From Laburnicola sp. R22_1 (lineage: Eukaryota > Ascomycota > Dothideomycetes > Pleosporales > Didymosphaeriaceae): DNA of 64,000 nt. How positions within the stretch are numbered: the stretch's first letter is position 1; each line of letters opens with the position of its first letter. Both the position numbers and the translations under genes were made by a program. The notes under the pieces are model-generated. The model saw only the letters and a program-made list of their open reading frames with translations, was not told the DNA's origin and searched no databases. Positions 10,752 to 21,335 of the stretch are shown in pieces. The stretch lies in NCBI GenBank assembly GCA_014281115.1, contig JACONQ010000014.1, forward strand, positions 1,178,001 through 1,242,000, given 5' to 3'.

Positions 10752-13700
10752 CTACCTCCCCCCACCACCCCCCCTCTTCTCCCTCCTAAAACACGCAAAC
10801 TCCACCCTAGTCCCCTCCCTCAACCCCTTCAGCACGCCCCTCAAACTCCCCAACTCCCCCTGCAACCTCACCCTCGCCTCATTATCCGTCTTCGCATCCA
10901 ACACCTGATAAATATCCGTCTGCACCTGGCTCGCCCTCTCCGTCGTATAGCTCGCCAGCGTCTGCGCCATAAACTCGACATCCAGCGTCGCCTGCATGAG
11001 CGCGGGGAGCCCCACGGCAGGCAGCCGGGGCGACTGGAACGTCTCGATGAGCGCGTTGGTCGTGGATTCGAAGAGGGCGCGGAGGATGCGGGGTGTCAGC
11101 GGGGGCGAGGTGGTCGAGACTTCGGTGTGGACGAGCACGAGGTCGAGGAGGATGGTGAAGACGTAGGGCGAGGGTTGCCGGTCTGCGACGGATTTGCCGG
11201 GCGGGGAGGCGGGCGCCCAGGTGGGCGAGAAGATGCCCATTTCGATGTTGCCTGCTATGCGCGCGGCGTGGGGCTGGTTGTAGGATTTGAAGAGTTGGGC
11301 GTCGAGTTGGGAGAGCACGTCGCGGATTTTGTTGGTTTCTTCGGTGAGGGAGACGGAGAAGAGGGTTTCGAAAGAGGTGATGAGTTGGGGGGTGATTTCC
11401 GTTTGGAAGGCCGACATGTTGGAGAGGGTGAGGAGGATGCGGATGGGCTGGGTTGCGGTCAGTATATGGATGCATTAGTTGGGATGAAAGGGAAAGGACT
11501 TACCCGTTTGTTCGCATCCACCTTCCCCCACCCTCCGTTGGCGTTCTCTTCGTCATCGACAGTCAAATCATCGCTCTTAATCTCAAAGTCCGTCCCAAGT
11601 GCAGCTCTCCCCTTCTCTGCACACTCGACCATTCCGCTCAACGTTCTGTACAGACTCATCACGAACTGGCTCCTAACCATCTGCAGTATCTTACTACTTG
11701 GCGGAACGAGAACATCTACAGCCGTCTTACTCGACGCCTCGATATACATAATCTTTTGCAAGTTATTCAGCAAGAAGCTTTGCACTGCCAGAAAGCGCGA
11801 AGGCATCATAGTGATGTCTTTGCGATCGCCGTCTCTCGTCCAGTCTTCCAGCACTTTCAGGCTCTCCGCATCAGTATTCCATGCTGCACACACAGCTTGC
11901 ACGCATCGCTCGCGCACACTCCCGACGAGTACGCGAAGTGCTTCGTCAAGACGCACAGTCGATCCAGTCTCCTTGAGAGGCAAAGAAGCGAGCTCGTTGG
12001 CTGCCGTGCCAATCAAAGTCAGGGCTTTACCTAAATAATGCGAACCGGAGAGCGCATTCGAATGGGGTGGCCAGAATGCATACTTCTCCCATGCATCACC
12101 CTTCTTGGGCGAAGGTGGCGGAGCACTGTTCGGATCAAATCGAAACTTTGAGCCCATTGTCGGACTCAGTGCCGCGCTCAAAGGTGTCCTTGGTGTGCTC
12201 GGTGAGCTCGTCGGAAGCGGCGAGTAGAGGGTAGAAATATCCTCTATAGGTGGGTCGGTGAAGAATGAGAAGAGATGTTCCCGGATGATATTGATCAACT
12301 CTGTCATGCCCTTCTCAAGTTCAACAACGTTGTCCGGCGAAAGTTTGTGATGCACCGACGACTGATTGTTGAAACCCATGGGCAGTGATTTTTGCGCCTT
12401 TCCCTCGGTAAATGAGCGCGCAATGTCCCAGTATTCCACTAGTTCACCAAGCAAGCCTCCGTTCGCGGCTAGCAGCGCTGTCATCGATGTATGCACATGC
12501 TCCCAGAAGTCGACTATCTTGGGCGTGTCCAATTTCGCAGGCTCTGGGGTGATCTTATTGTTGGTCGGAATCGCCTTCAGATGCTTCGACAGTACCTTCA
12601 GACCCGGCTTAGGCTGATTCCCCAGAGTACGCCTCAAAAACTCAATCACGACTCTTGACCGGTCACATGATTCTATGATCTGCCGTCTAAGGTAGTCGTA
12701 TCGCGAAAGCAGCCACACCCAGATCGGATTATCCTCCACACCCAACTCCAGCATGACCGAAATGAGCTCCATGTACTGCTCTTTCATCTGGTCGGTGCCC
12801 GTTTCGTGCCTCGAAAAGTGCGTAGCCGTAAGTCTCTTCCACGCATCACGCTTGAAAGCCACCACCTGATGCTCCACATCGGCCCACATGCGTGCTGTGA
12901 CAATGATCTGATGGATTTGCCCGTCCGTCAATGGCGTTTTCGAATAATCAGCCTGCTCAACAATATACCGCGCATCTTCCGCAAACTTCCGCGCTCGCGT
13001 GTACTCTTCCACAATCGTCTCGTGGTCCTTTCTTCGAATCGCATCCTGCATGGCAGAGCCCACTTCGAACAAGCCGCGGTTCTTCTCCACAGAGGCAAGG
13101 ATATGCTTCAGCGTGTCCTCTTTGTCCTTGCCTCCCAACGCCGGGCCCCACACTTCCTCCGCCTTGACGGCCACCTCGGTAAGAGGCACTTTGATCCCGT
13201 GTACACCGTATTCACTCTCTTTAACCAGCGCGTTCTTCTTCTTTTCTCCGTTCGCCTGCGCAACCACAGCGGGACTAAGGGTCGCACTCGCGCCCCTCGG
13301 CCGCGCCGAAAAGCTGCTCCGACTAGCCCCCCGTGAATGTCCCGGCCGCCGCCCCGGACTCGGCGGCGCCTCCGGAGCGTCCTTCCCATCCGCGCGCATC
13401 TCGCTATACACACGGTCGATAGTCGCTTTCGCGCCGACGAAGCGTTCGAAGTTAGCTTCGACGAGGACTTTGAGCGAGGCCGATTTCTTCTCGATGCTGC
13501 GCGAGAGAAAATCAAGGCCAGACAGCAACGAATCGGTCGACGCGGAGCTATGCACCTGCGAGAGGAACAGCGAGGGCGAGAAGGTCGTCGAGCTGAGGAG
13601 GAAGCGGTTCCCTGGCCACATTATCAGTACGACGGCAAAGGGCGCAACACAAGCCAGCGCATACTCAGCTTGACGTCGTCTTCGACGGGGAGGCCTCTCT

Positions 13701-14007
13701 GCCGCAGCACCTGCACGACGCTCGGATACGTGCCCAATGGGTCGTTTTCATCCTTCTGCACCAGATTCTCGACCCCGTCCTTTGTCTTCTCTACGCCCTC
13801 CCGCTTCCGCGCGAAGCTGCCGCTCGTTTCCAGCACGCTGAACCGGCTCTTGCTCTGGCGCACGGGCGGCAGCGTCGGCGGGCGCCGTGTCGCGGCGGGC
13901 GCATCGTCTTCCGAGTCGGAGCTGTTGTCTTTCTCTGCCGGCCATTTTTCGGGGAAGAGGCTGGGGATGTTGTATTTGTTGAGGAGCTGCGTTTCGATCG
14001 ACTCCAT
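10752..14007 (-). CDS. SEC5: Exocyst complex component Sec5
   Basis: Sec5 is a subunit of the exocyst, the octameric complex that tethers secretory vesicles to the plasma membrane at sites of growth such as the hyphal tip. Three exons give 1048 residues: 14007-13665, 13611-11504 and 11447-10752. The introns are 53 and 56 bp with GTATGC..CAG and GTAAGT..CAG borders and CTGAT/CTAAT-like branch sites. Joining restores a continuous frame (DDVKL|RNRFLLSS and ANKR|PIRILLTL). The N-terminal segment DPLGTYPSVVQVLRQRGLP and the following FSPSLFLSQVH..STDSLLSGLDFLSRSIE block are characteristic of fungal Sec5, and the length fits the family. The start at 14007 (MESIETQLLNKY) follows an upstream in-frame region that is poorly coding. 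The protein ends in a basic/glycine run. It appears intact and is a core gene inside the presumed inverted segment. Confidence 0.93.
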
Positions 14008-14458
14008 TATTGGGGCGTGGAAAGCGTGTGTGCGAGCAGAAGCGCGCGTTGGGCGAGTCCATACACGGTCGACGTTGCGTTTGGGCCGTAGGGCTGAGAC
14101 ACGCTGCGTCGGCCAATCAGGTGCATTCATTACTTGGCATGGATGCCCTCGATGCTGACTACACATGGAGCAGTCGGGTGTCAGGAAACCAATATCTCGG
14201 CGAAACTAAACACCAGATTCACACTCACGGCTGCCTTCTTGCTTCCCGCAACGGGCATGCTCTCATTCGTAGCGAGCAGGAAGGCTCAAAAGCACCACTA
14301 ATACAAGCGTACAGCTCTCTTGGCACCTTCACATTTCCCTAGTGAAAAGTTTCCGCACTGCCTATGAACCCAGCACATGCAGTATAAACGCAGACTGTAC
14401 TATTCTAATAGTAAGAGCTCAAACAGAGCACGACAACGGTAAGAATAGACCGTTCAAG
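14008..14458. other. Intergenic region upstream of sec5
   Basis: No supported gene. This 450-bp gap separates the sec5 start from the stop of the next minus-strand gene and should contain the sec5 promoter. No clear element was recognised. Confidence 0.5.
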
Positions 14459-15616
14459 TTAAGGAACGAACAAAGCCGGATCGTCATCCAGCCTGTCAGG
14501 CACGTCCGGCACGTCTGACGTAGCTAGCATACCTGGTATATCTGGCTCATCCGGCATAGCGGGCTCATCTAGCATGCGCGGTCCATCCGGCCCACCTGAC
14601 ACATCCGGCCCATCTAGCAACTCCATAGTCCACCACTTCTCAAGCAGGTTCGGCGGTAAAGTGCGGTGCCTCACGAACCGAATCGCGACCAGCAATTCCT
14701 CCGGCGTCGGCTTCTCAGGGATAATCACGTCCCGCCCATCTACACTCTCCGGCCCCGGATCAAAGAGCACTCTCCAATCCGTCTCACGCTGCAACCTCGC
14801 AACTCGCTGTATAAGCCGTTTGACTTTCGCATCATCTTGATGCCCAAGCGCAACAGAGACACGTGTGCACACCTCGTCGATACGGTCTTTGCCCTTGAGC
14901 CACGGATTCGACTGCCCTATGATCTTGTCAAGTATTTCGCTCTGGATGTGAAGGCTGAGGTCGGTGAAACGGAGCTATGCAGCGTCAGTCAGTGCCACTC
15001 TCTACTCGATGACATGCCTTACCCCTTTTCCTTCGCCGTATCGGAAGGGAAACCGGCGCTGGACCTCCTGTAACCAGGATTTTCCTTCCTTAGGAAAGTC
15101 GCCCGGGTCTCTGAAGCAACACCAAACCTGGAGCATTTGTAGCTTCAGTGATTCCAGTTTGGCTTCGTCGTTGGCGTCTATGAGTTTGATACACATTCCC
15201 AAATAGTCTGGGCTGTCATTCTTGATGATGGGTTTGGGGCCGGAGTTCAGCAAACCGGATGCCACGGGCGTGCCTTTGGATGGGTTTTAGTATCAGTTGC
15301 ATGGTATTCAGCGCATCAAGCGCGTTAACCACACTCTGTTGTGACCTCGTCATTCGTATAGATTGGCACTTACCTGCAGAGGACTCCGTCTTGACAACAG
15401 AGTTATGGCTACCAGCCGTCGTTGCTGAATCCTTCTTCGGCTTTTTGCCTGACGATTTACCAGCTGTCTTCTTCTTTCGTCTCGCCGGACGAGCAGTGGA
15501 TCCCTTCGGATGCACGTCTCGGGTAGAATCGACGCCGTGTCCCCCCTTAACAACGACCGCAGACCCCTCGTTGCCCTCACCAGACTCCGGCCGGTAAGAT
15601 GAATCCGACAAGTCCC
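14459..15616 (-). CDS. Unrecognised protein with basic N-terminal part and Asp/Pro-rich tail
   Basis: Three exons are supported: about 15616-15374, 15273-15023 and 14973-14459. Introns of 100 and 49 bp have GTAAGT..AAG and GTAAGG..TAG borders, and both joins keep the frame (ESSAG|TPVASG and GEGKG|LRFTDL). The N-terminal part is rich in Lys/Arg/Ser (RRKKKTAGKSSGKKPKK), suggesting a nuclear protein. The middle has helices with charged residues (YLGMCIKLIDANDEAKLESL). The C-terminal tail consists of imperfect DxPDxPG-like repeats rich in Asp, Pro and Met. The first exon is not resolved: the frame runs into a stop just upstream of 15611 without an ATG, so at least one further exon or a frame error lies upstream. 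No domain or function is recognised. Confidence 0.6.
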
Positions 15617-16272
15617 TTCAGACGAACTCATAACATCCTCATTACCAGAGACCATTATCGCGTAGACTAGTGAATGTCCCTGTAACTCTGTCCAAGACAA
15701 AGCAATACTAAGCCATCAGTTAAAGTACAAGCATGACGTACACATAAAGCGCACGTATCTCAGGGTAGCTCACCACCACGAAAGACTGTAAAATATAGAA
15801 AAGTTCTGCCCAGGCACCGTAATGCGTCGCAACGGGAAGATGAGGATAGCCGTGCGTAAAGGATTGAGAGGATCTGGACAGCGACGGAGGCTACCTGCAA
15901 CAATCAAGGTTCGAGCTAGCCATGATGGAAGCGACGACTTAACGACTGAGAGCAAGTACACTCGCAGGCTAGAGAAGAAAGGGAAAGAGTAACGAAAGAA
16001 CAAAAAGCTGTGGACCAGGTAAACAGGAGCGAGAATACCATCCTTACAAGGTATGGAAAGAGCATCCGTACTCGGTTGCCACGCTTCAGGGGACAGAACA
16101 GTTTTTCTTGTAACTACCAAAGAACATCACGCATCTGGCAGTAGAAGCCGCACCTATGCGATGAAAATCGATTCATGAAACGGAGTATGCCAGTAAAAAC
16201 AAATCAAGGGGTATCATGATGAATGAAATGTCGCTCAACGCCGAATCTCAAAGTTGCCAGCACAAGAGCCAT
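15617..16272. other. Intergenic region with possible first exon of the preceding gene
   Basis: Minus-strand frames here (for example 15770-16120) have weak coding character. The missing first exon of the 14459-15616 gene should lie here. Nothing else was recognised. Confidence 0.4.
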
Positions 16273-17322
16273 TCATGAGTCCATGAAGGGTGTGACATCC
16301 CTCCCAGAGAAGCGAAGCGCATCTGAGGGGTCCACCCCATCGCTCATATCCATGTCGTCATCCATATCCTCGACTGATCGTTTGGGCTTGAACGCAGTGT
16401 GCTGAGGCGCGGCCAGGTACTTTTCGACTCGCTGTAGATCGTTGCTGAGGGCTGCCGATTGCAGTAACTCGGACCTTGAGCCCGCGACTGAGCGCCTGGC
16501 GAGGAGGATATCCCAGTGTGCCCGCAGAATATTCTTGATACCGTCGTCGAAGTTGACGCAGAAACGCTGTGCTTGGCACACCTGCATGCTCTTGATGTGG
16601 TCGAAGGCGTCCAGGGTCTCCATCAGATAGGCTGCCACAACAGCTGCAGACTTCTCGTTGCCAGACTCGCAAAAGACGAGGACCTTGCCGAGCTGCGGAT
16701 TTCCGGCGGCTTGCGTGTATCTTCTGATGTTGGCGACGTGCCGGTTGATCATGCGCGTAGCGTCGGAAAACTGGCCGACCAAGGTGGAGTAGTTGGCAGC
16801 TTCAACGGAAGCCACCTCATGGCAGGTCTCATTCGCGATCTGCATTGCGCCACGCATGCTGTTGTTCCGCGATCGAATGGCCAGTACCATGGTAATACCC
16901 GTGCTCTGCAGCCAGTCTCGGTCCTTGGCCGCTGTGAGCGGGCCGAGGTACAGCCACGGTAGGATCAGCTGCGCCGATCTCCTCCGTTCGTACGACCAGT
17001 ATAGCAGTGTGTTCTTCTGCACGATGCTATCCAGATTGAACTCCTGCAGGAAGCTCGTATCGAGTTCCTCCGGCTGGGTACTGTCGCCGGCGACGTGCAG
17101 CTCGGGCTGCTCGGTGATGAGCGTCGGCGGCGGCACGACGATGCGCGGAGGCGTTGGGAGCCGATACGTGTACTCGTGGTGCGGCTTGTGCGTGCGCGAG
17201 CTGTCGGACATGGCCGAGTCTTCGTGCGCTGAAGCCATCAGCGCGGAGACAGTGTCACGAGGCGGCTGTCGGATGTTCGAGGGGGAGACAAGAAGAGGAG
17301 TGCACGCGTGCTCGACGTGCAT
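16273..17322 (-). CDS. Dual-specificity-phosphatase-like protein with altered active site (STYX-like)
   Basis: A single exon gives up to 349 residues; Met29 (17238) or Met38 are alternative starts. After a Pro-rich N-terminal region, residues 115-260 follow the dual-specificity phosphatase fold, with the entry motif ILPWLYLGPLTAAKD and the GITMVLAI strand. The place of the HCx5R signature is VLVFCESGNEKSA (residues 214-226). The nucleophile cysteine (218) is kept, but the preceding His is Phe and the phosphate-binding Arg is Lys (224). In known phosphatases the Arg is required, so weak or no catalysis and a role as a phosphoprotein-binding pseudophosphatase is plausible; this is inference. 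The C-terminal tail is acidic (DMDDDMDMSDG), possibly nuclear. No damage is visible. Confidence 0.7.
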   Translation of the reverse strand: MHVEHACTPLLVSPSNIRQPPRDTVSALMASAHEDSAMSDSSRTHKPHHEYTYRLPTPPRIVVPPPTLITEQPELHVAGDSTQPEELDTSFLQEFNLDSIVQKNTLLYWSYERRRSAQLILPWLYLGPLTAAKDRDWLQSTGITMVLAIRSRNNSMRGAMQIANETCHEVASVEAANYSTLVGQFSDATRMINRHVANIRRYTQAAGNPQLGKVLVFCESGNEKSAAVVAAYLMETLDAFDHIKSMQVCQAQRFCVNFDDGIKNILRAHWDILLARRSVAGSRSELLQSAALSNDLQRVEKYLAAPQHTAFKPKRSVEDMDDDMDMSDGVDPSDALRFSGRDVTPFMDS

Positions 17323-17783
17323 GAACGCGCTGGGAGATCTGGTATTGTGGTTGCCGGGTCTTTGAGTGATATTCGCGGGTGCGGGGTGTTGGGCCAGGGA
17401 AATGCCGCAGCCTAATTACGTGAGTCTACAGGTAAGCGAAACAATTCACTTCACAAACAGTCAACGTGAGCGGAAATTGTGCTGTGCGGCATGCGTGGCG
17501 TAGAATGGTAGAGTGTAGGTAACAAGAGTGACCAAGAGCGGGACTGTGGGGGGTTCGCGTGAAGCGCGCCTAGCTAGGAAGGCACCAAGGCTACGAGCGC
17601 GTCAGACGAACACCACGATTCAGCCAACGCGCTCAAGGCAAACAAAATGATCGAGTGTACAAGAATATAGTAGTCACGTAAATCAGAACTTGAAATTGGG
17701 GTATAATGCTCCACGTCCACAGGTATCCAACTTCCACCTCACAACCATCACCCAACCCACGCTCAACTAAGTGATCCCCATGA
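17323..17783. other. Intergenic gap
   Basis: About 460 bp between the phosphatase-like start and the stop of the phospholipase gene; both are on the minus strand. No gene or clear element was seen. Confidence 0.5.
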
Positions 17784-20316
17784 TCATTCTCGCCAACCCT
17801 CCCTAAGCTTCCATCGACTCCGCCTCTCCTTCTCTTCTTCCTCCCTCTCCTCCCGCATCTTCTTCTTCCGCTCGTACACCGCGCGAACCGTCTTCTTCGT
17901 CCGCTCTGCGCCCTCTTGGAAGTTCGTTCTTGCTAGATCCACCACGGAATCAATCTGCTCAGGCGTGTACACGAAGTTCCACGTGCTCATAAAGTCTGAT
18001 GTCTTCGGGTCGATGCCAGGGACCTTGGCGTTACTCAAAAACGGAAAATAGATGACAGCGATGCCAGCGTCGGCTCTCGTGAGCTCCCAGTCGTCTTCGT
18101 CTTCGACGAGCTTCGACTTTGGTGCCTCGCCTTCCCTGGTGCGCTCTTCGGTGGAACCGACCCACACGTTGCAGAAACCGAGATCCTTGCTCTTGCCGCC
18201 CTTTTTCGTAGCCTTGTCCTGTTCTTTCGCCTGCTCCATCTTCTCCTTTGCCTGCGCTTCTGTTTGTGCCTGTGCCCTGTCGAGATCTTGCTCAAGCTGT
18301 TCAGCACTCTCCTCCACCGGAGGCCATCCTGCTCCAACAGGCCACCCCCTGATGCCGCGTTGTTTGGCGTATCCTTCCGTGACCTTCAACCAGTTGTCTG
18401 TTCGCACGTCCGAACTCGCGTCAAACGCTATCATGATGTCGACATCTCTGCCAGGTCGTAACAGTGGGTAAATTGGCAGATTGTTGCTCATCCCGGCGTC
18501 CATGAGTTGGAAATTCGTGGCTTCGTGAAGGCTTTCAGGGCAGGATGGAGGGAGAAGCTCTCGCATCCCCAATGCGTAGTTCGGAATAGCTGCTGGATCG
18601 ATAGGATGTACTTTGACAAGTGCCTTGTCCCGCTCCGATATCATTGCGTCCAAGCCCGTGAAGCCTGCAACGCTGCTTACGGCAGGCCGGATTTCTTGCC
18701 AATAGTGCGACAACGTCGCACAAAACGCGCTTCCCCAAATGCCCATGAGGAGGGGTATACGCACTTCAGGCAGAGCAAGTCCATTGTCTCGCCACACAGT
18801 GCGTCCGTTCTTGAAGGTGCGACCGATGGCCCAGGTCGGAATGCCTGCTTCCAGTTCTTCACACCAGAATTCGTAAGGTGTAAATCTAATGTTGTCAGCT
18901 GTGGCCAATTGGAGTTGCGCAGACTGAAACGTACTCAAACCACTGAAACCAAGCTTCCTTTCTCGCTTTCGCCTCAGCGGTAATCGGGTCCTTGGTGTCC
19001 GCCTGCTCAGCGAGGGGTATTTCGTGTCGGACTGCAGTGTATATTGGTAGCGGATGCGAACCATCATCTGTGTACCGACTCTGATTGGACACTTTGAAGT
19101 CGGCTTCGTCCACCGAGAGCTCCCCCTTGGGTACAAGCAGCCTCGCAGCTAGCAATGCGCCGTAGACATCGACAATGCCAAAATCGGCATTAGGTATCCC
19201 CTTTGCTTTCTCGACCAGTCCGCTAAGCAAATACTTGTTCGTCGGTGCGCTCGCAAGAAGTTCGAGTGCGTCCGGGGGATATGCAATGTGAACGCCTAGT
19301 CGGTTCTTGAGATGGCGAATCAGCCGCGAGTAACTTCGTTGCGTGACATTGGAGTAATACAACGTCTGAAGCCAACAGCTTCCACTCACGCCCGCGGTGT
19401 ACGTGACACAGTCGAAGAGGCCCTGTTCTTGTGCCGACATATACGAGGATGCTCCCGCGACAAGCGCTCGGAGCCCGCCACCAGACCCGCACATGGCAAT
19501 GATGGGGACATCAGCAGGATGTATTTTGGCTTCGGGGATATCCAAATAGCGCGCCAGAGCTCTCTTTGTGAATTTCCCTCGCTTCTCGAGAAACATTTTC
19601 TCCTCTGGACACAAGTCATTCGAAACGCGAACAGACGCATCCCATATGATTTCTGGATGAATTTCCGGATTGTTCGCCTCATACCAAATCTCTTCGGCCA
19701 AGGAGCCCGGTGCCATGGAGAGCTCATTTTGCAGCTTCCTCACGAAGCCTGGAAGCATCTTCGCCCAGTCTGGGACGACGTAGTCCACAATCGTATCTCC
19801 TAGCGAGCTGACCGACTTTGGTGCTTCCGAGAGCTTTCTTGTAATGGCTTGCCATGCCGACACGTTGTGTTCTTCGACCTTGCTGCCCTCGCCATCGTTT
19901 TGTTTTACAACACGTGTCTGTGGTGGAGGGTCCTGGTCTCCGCTGTTGGCTTCGCTGGATTCTGCACTGTCGGTATTGTTCTGGGCCTCGTTTGCGTTCG
20001 TTGAAGCTCGCCGCTGCTGGTCGTCGTGAGCCAGCAGAGACCATGAAGTGCTAGGCGCATCGAGAAGTGTTGGACGTAGCAACGTGCATGGCGACGAGGG
20101 CGAGATGACGAAGCCGACGGCTACGGTGGACAGCAACGCTGGCGGGCCGTATCGCAAGCCTATACTTCTAGCAGTGGCTCTCGTAGGCAATATGCGCCGC
20201 GTGTGCAAGCTGTGCCATGTTAGCGGGCTTGACCGCCATGCGTGGCACGAAGCTCACCTGCGACGAGCTCCCAACCACAGCTGCCCCAGCTCCCGCTGCT
20301 TGCTTAGACGGACCAT
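17784..20316 (-). CDS. cPLA2-type (patatin-like) phospholipase
   Basis: Three exons (20316-20258, 20209-18935, 18885-17784) give 811 residues. Introns are 48 bp (GTGAGC..CAG, branch GCTAACA) and 49 bp (GTACGT..TAG), and the second join forms WFEFTPYEF, typical of this family. The catalytic elements are the oxyanion loop CGSGGG (about residues 260-265), the nucleophile motif GVSGS (Ser about 295) and the second-dyad aspartate in MDAGMSNNLP (about 574). The enzyme class hydrolyses acyl esters of phospholipids or lysophospholipids. The first 50 residues are Arg-rich without acidic residues and are followed by a hydrophobic stretch (ALLSTVAVGFV), so mitochondrial import with membrane anchoring is possible. 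A charged coiled-coil-like insert (QAQTEAQAKEKMEQAKEQ) precedes the last block and the C-terminus is strongly charged. Exon 1 is the least certain, since the main frame has no nearby ATG of its own. Confidence 0.85.
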
Positions 20317-20700
20317 AATAATTTGAGTAACGGTAAAGAGCGACTGAAGTGAATGTGCGAAGGATCCTACGCGCGGCCGGGATGGCCTTGTAAGGGTTCC
20401 AGCATGCGTAAATATGATGAGCCCATAACTTTCCCATGGCGATTCCGGTTTTTGTTGGGCGCTCGATCGGCCCAGATCGCGTCTGCCAAGCTCGCAAGGG
20501 ACGTGCAATTGACCATCATTCCGAGCGGTGCTGTTTTTGGGATTCACGTCGCTGCAAGTGCTTGCTTATGTAGGTCTTCTCTTTTAATGTACAACAGCCA
20601 GGCACCCCCAGCATCGAGAAATGCTTCTTTCCCTGGGCGATCTGCGGACGTCATTCTGCCAGAGCCGAAGATAACACTCAGGCCCCAGTCGCACTAGGAG
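20317..20700. other. Phospholipase upstream region
   Basis: No supported gene. It lies between the phospholipase start and the abrupt drop in GC at about 20700, and should hold its promoter. Confidence 0.4.
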
Positions 20701-20721
20701 CTAAACGCGCGTTAGCGCACG

Positions 20722-20742
20722 CTAGCAAGGACCCCTTGCTAG
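20722..20742. repeat. Hairpin at the GC/AT boundary
   Basis: CTAGCAAGG-ACC-CCTTGCTAG forms a 9-bp perfect stem with a 3-nt loop exactly where the gene island turns into the RIP block. It may be a transposon terminus. Confidence 0.5.
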
Positions 20743-20959
20743 TAGCAATAGGGGTTCTAAACTAAGGATAATAGTACTATATATTATAAGAAGTAAATAG
20801 AATATACTAGAAAAAATAAATAAGTATTATAAAGGGTAGTATAGTATAAAAAGAGTAATAATAGTAAAGAGTGTAGAATAGTATATAGTAAATAATAGAA
20901 AAACCTATATAAGAAAATATAGTAAGACTAGTACACTATACTTATAAGTAAATATATAT

Positions 20960-21063
20960 GTGGCGTTAAATTAACTACCTAGGAGTAGCACGACAAAGGC
21001 TTTTATCTTAAATAATATAACAAAAAAGCAGAGCCTTCTACTTAGTAATTAAAAAGAGCGTGA
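20960..21063 (+). mobile_element. SINE-like element, copy 1
   Basis: It begins GTGGCGTTAAATTAACTACC, continues through CACGACAAAGGCTTTTATC and ends near AAAAAGAGCGTGA. It is bounded by a perfect 14-bp direct repeat, AAGTAAATATATAT, at 20946-20959 and 21064-21077, which is a target-site duplication. It is homologous to copies at 24962, 28293 and 47247 but lacks the GTGATCAC-A(n) tail of the last. Internal changes are mainly transitions. Confidence 0.75.
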
Positions 21064-21185
21064 AAGTAAATATATATAAACATACATAATATATAGTAAT
21101 AGGCTAGTAATATATAAAGTGAAGTATTATACTAGACTATTATTATTATAATAGTATAATACTAGGATTACTATACTAACTTTAT

Positions 21186-21335
21186 AGCTTACTTAGTAAG
21201 CTTATAACGCGCTAACTCTTTTTATTAACACTACCTTAAAACGCTTTTCTATGTATATAATAGTAGGAGGAATATCTGCTATGGTTATAATATTTTTATT
21301 AGAAACCCCTTAGTTATAAAAAAACTATATATATT
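21186..21335. repeat. Left arm of an inverted repeat in the RIP block
   Basis: The sequence from CTTACTTAGTAAGC through ACGCGCTAACTC, AAAACGCTTTTC and TAGTAGGAGGAATATC to AGAAACCCCTTAG is found in reverse complement at 29685-29722 plus 29937-30045. The right arm is interrupted by a separate insertion. The arms may be terminal inverted repeats of one element of about 8.8 kb or facing ends of two elements. Confidence 0.6.

Noticed and set aside
10533..12038. 501-codon open frame on the plus strand
   Set aside because: It overlaps the sec5 exons in antisense; low-complexity Pro/His/Arg composition is a shadow of sec5 codons.
12806..14158. Several long plus-strand frames over sec5
   Set aside because: All lie antisense to well-supported sec5 exons.
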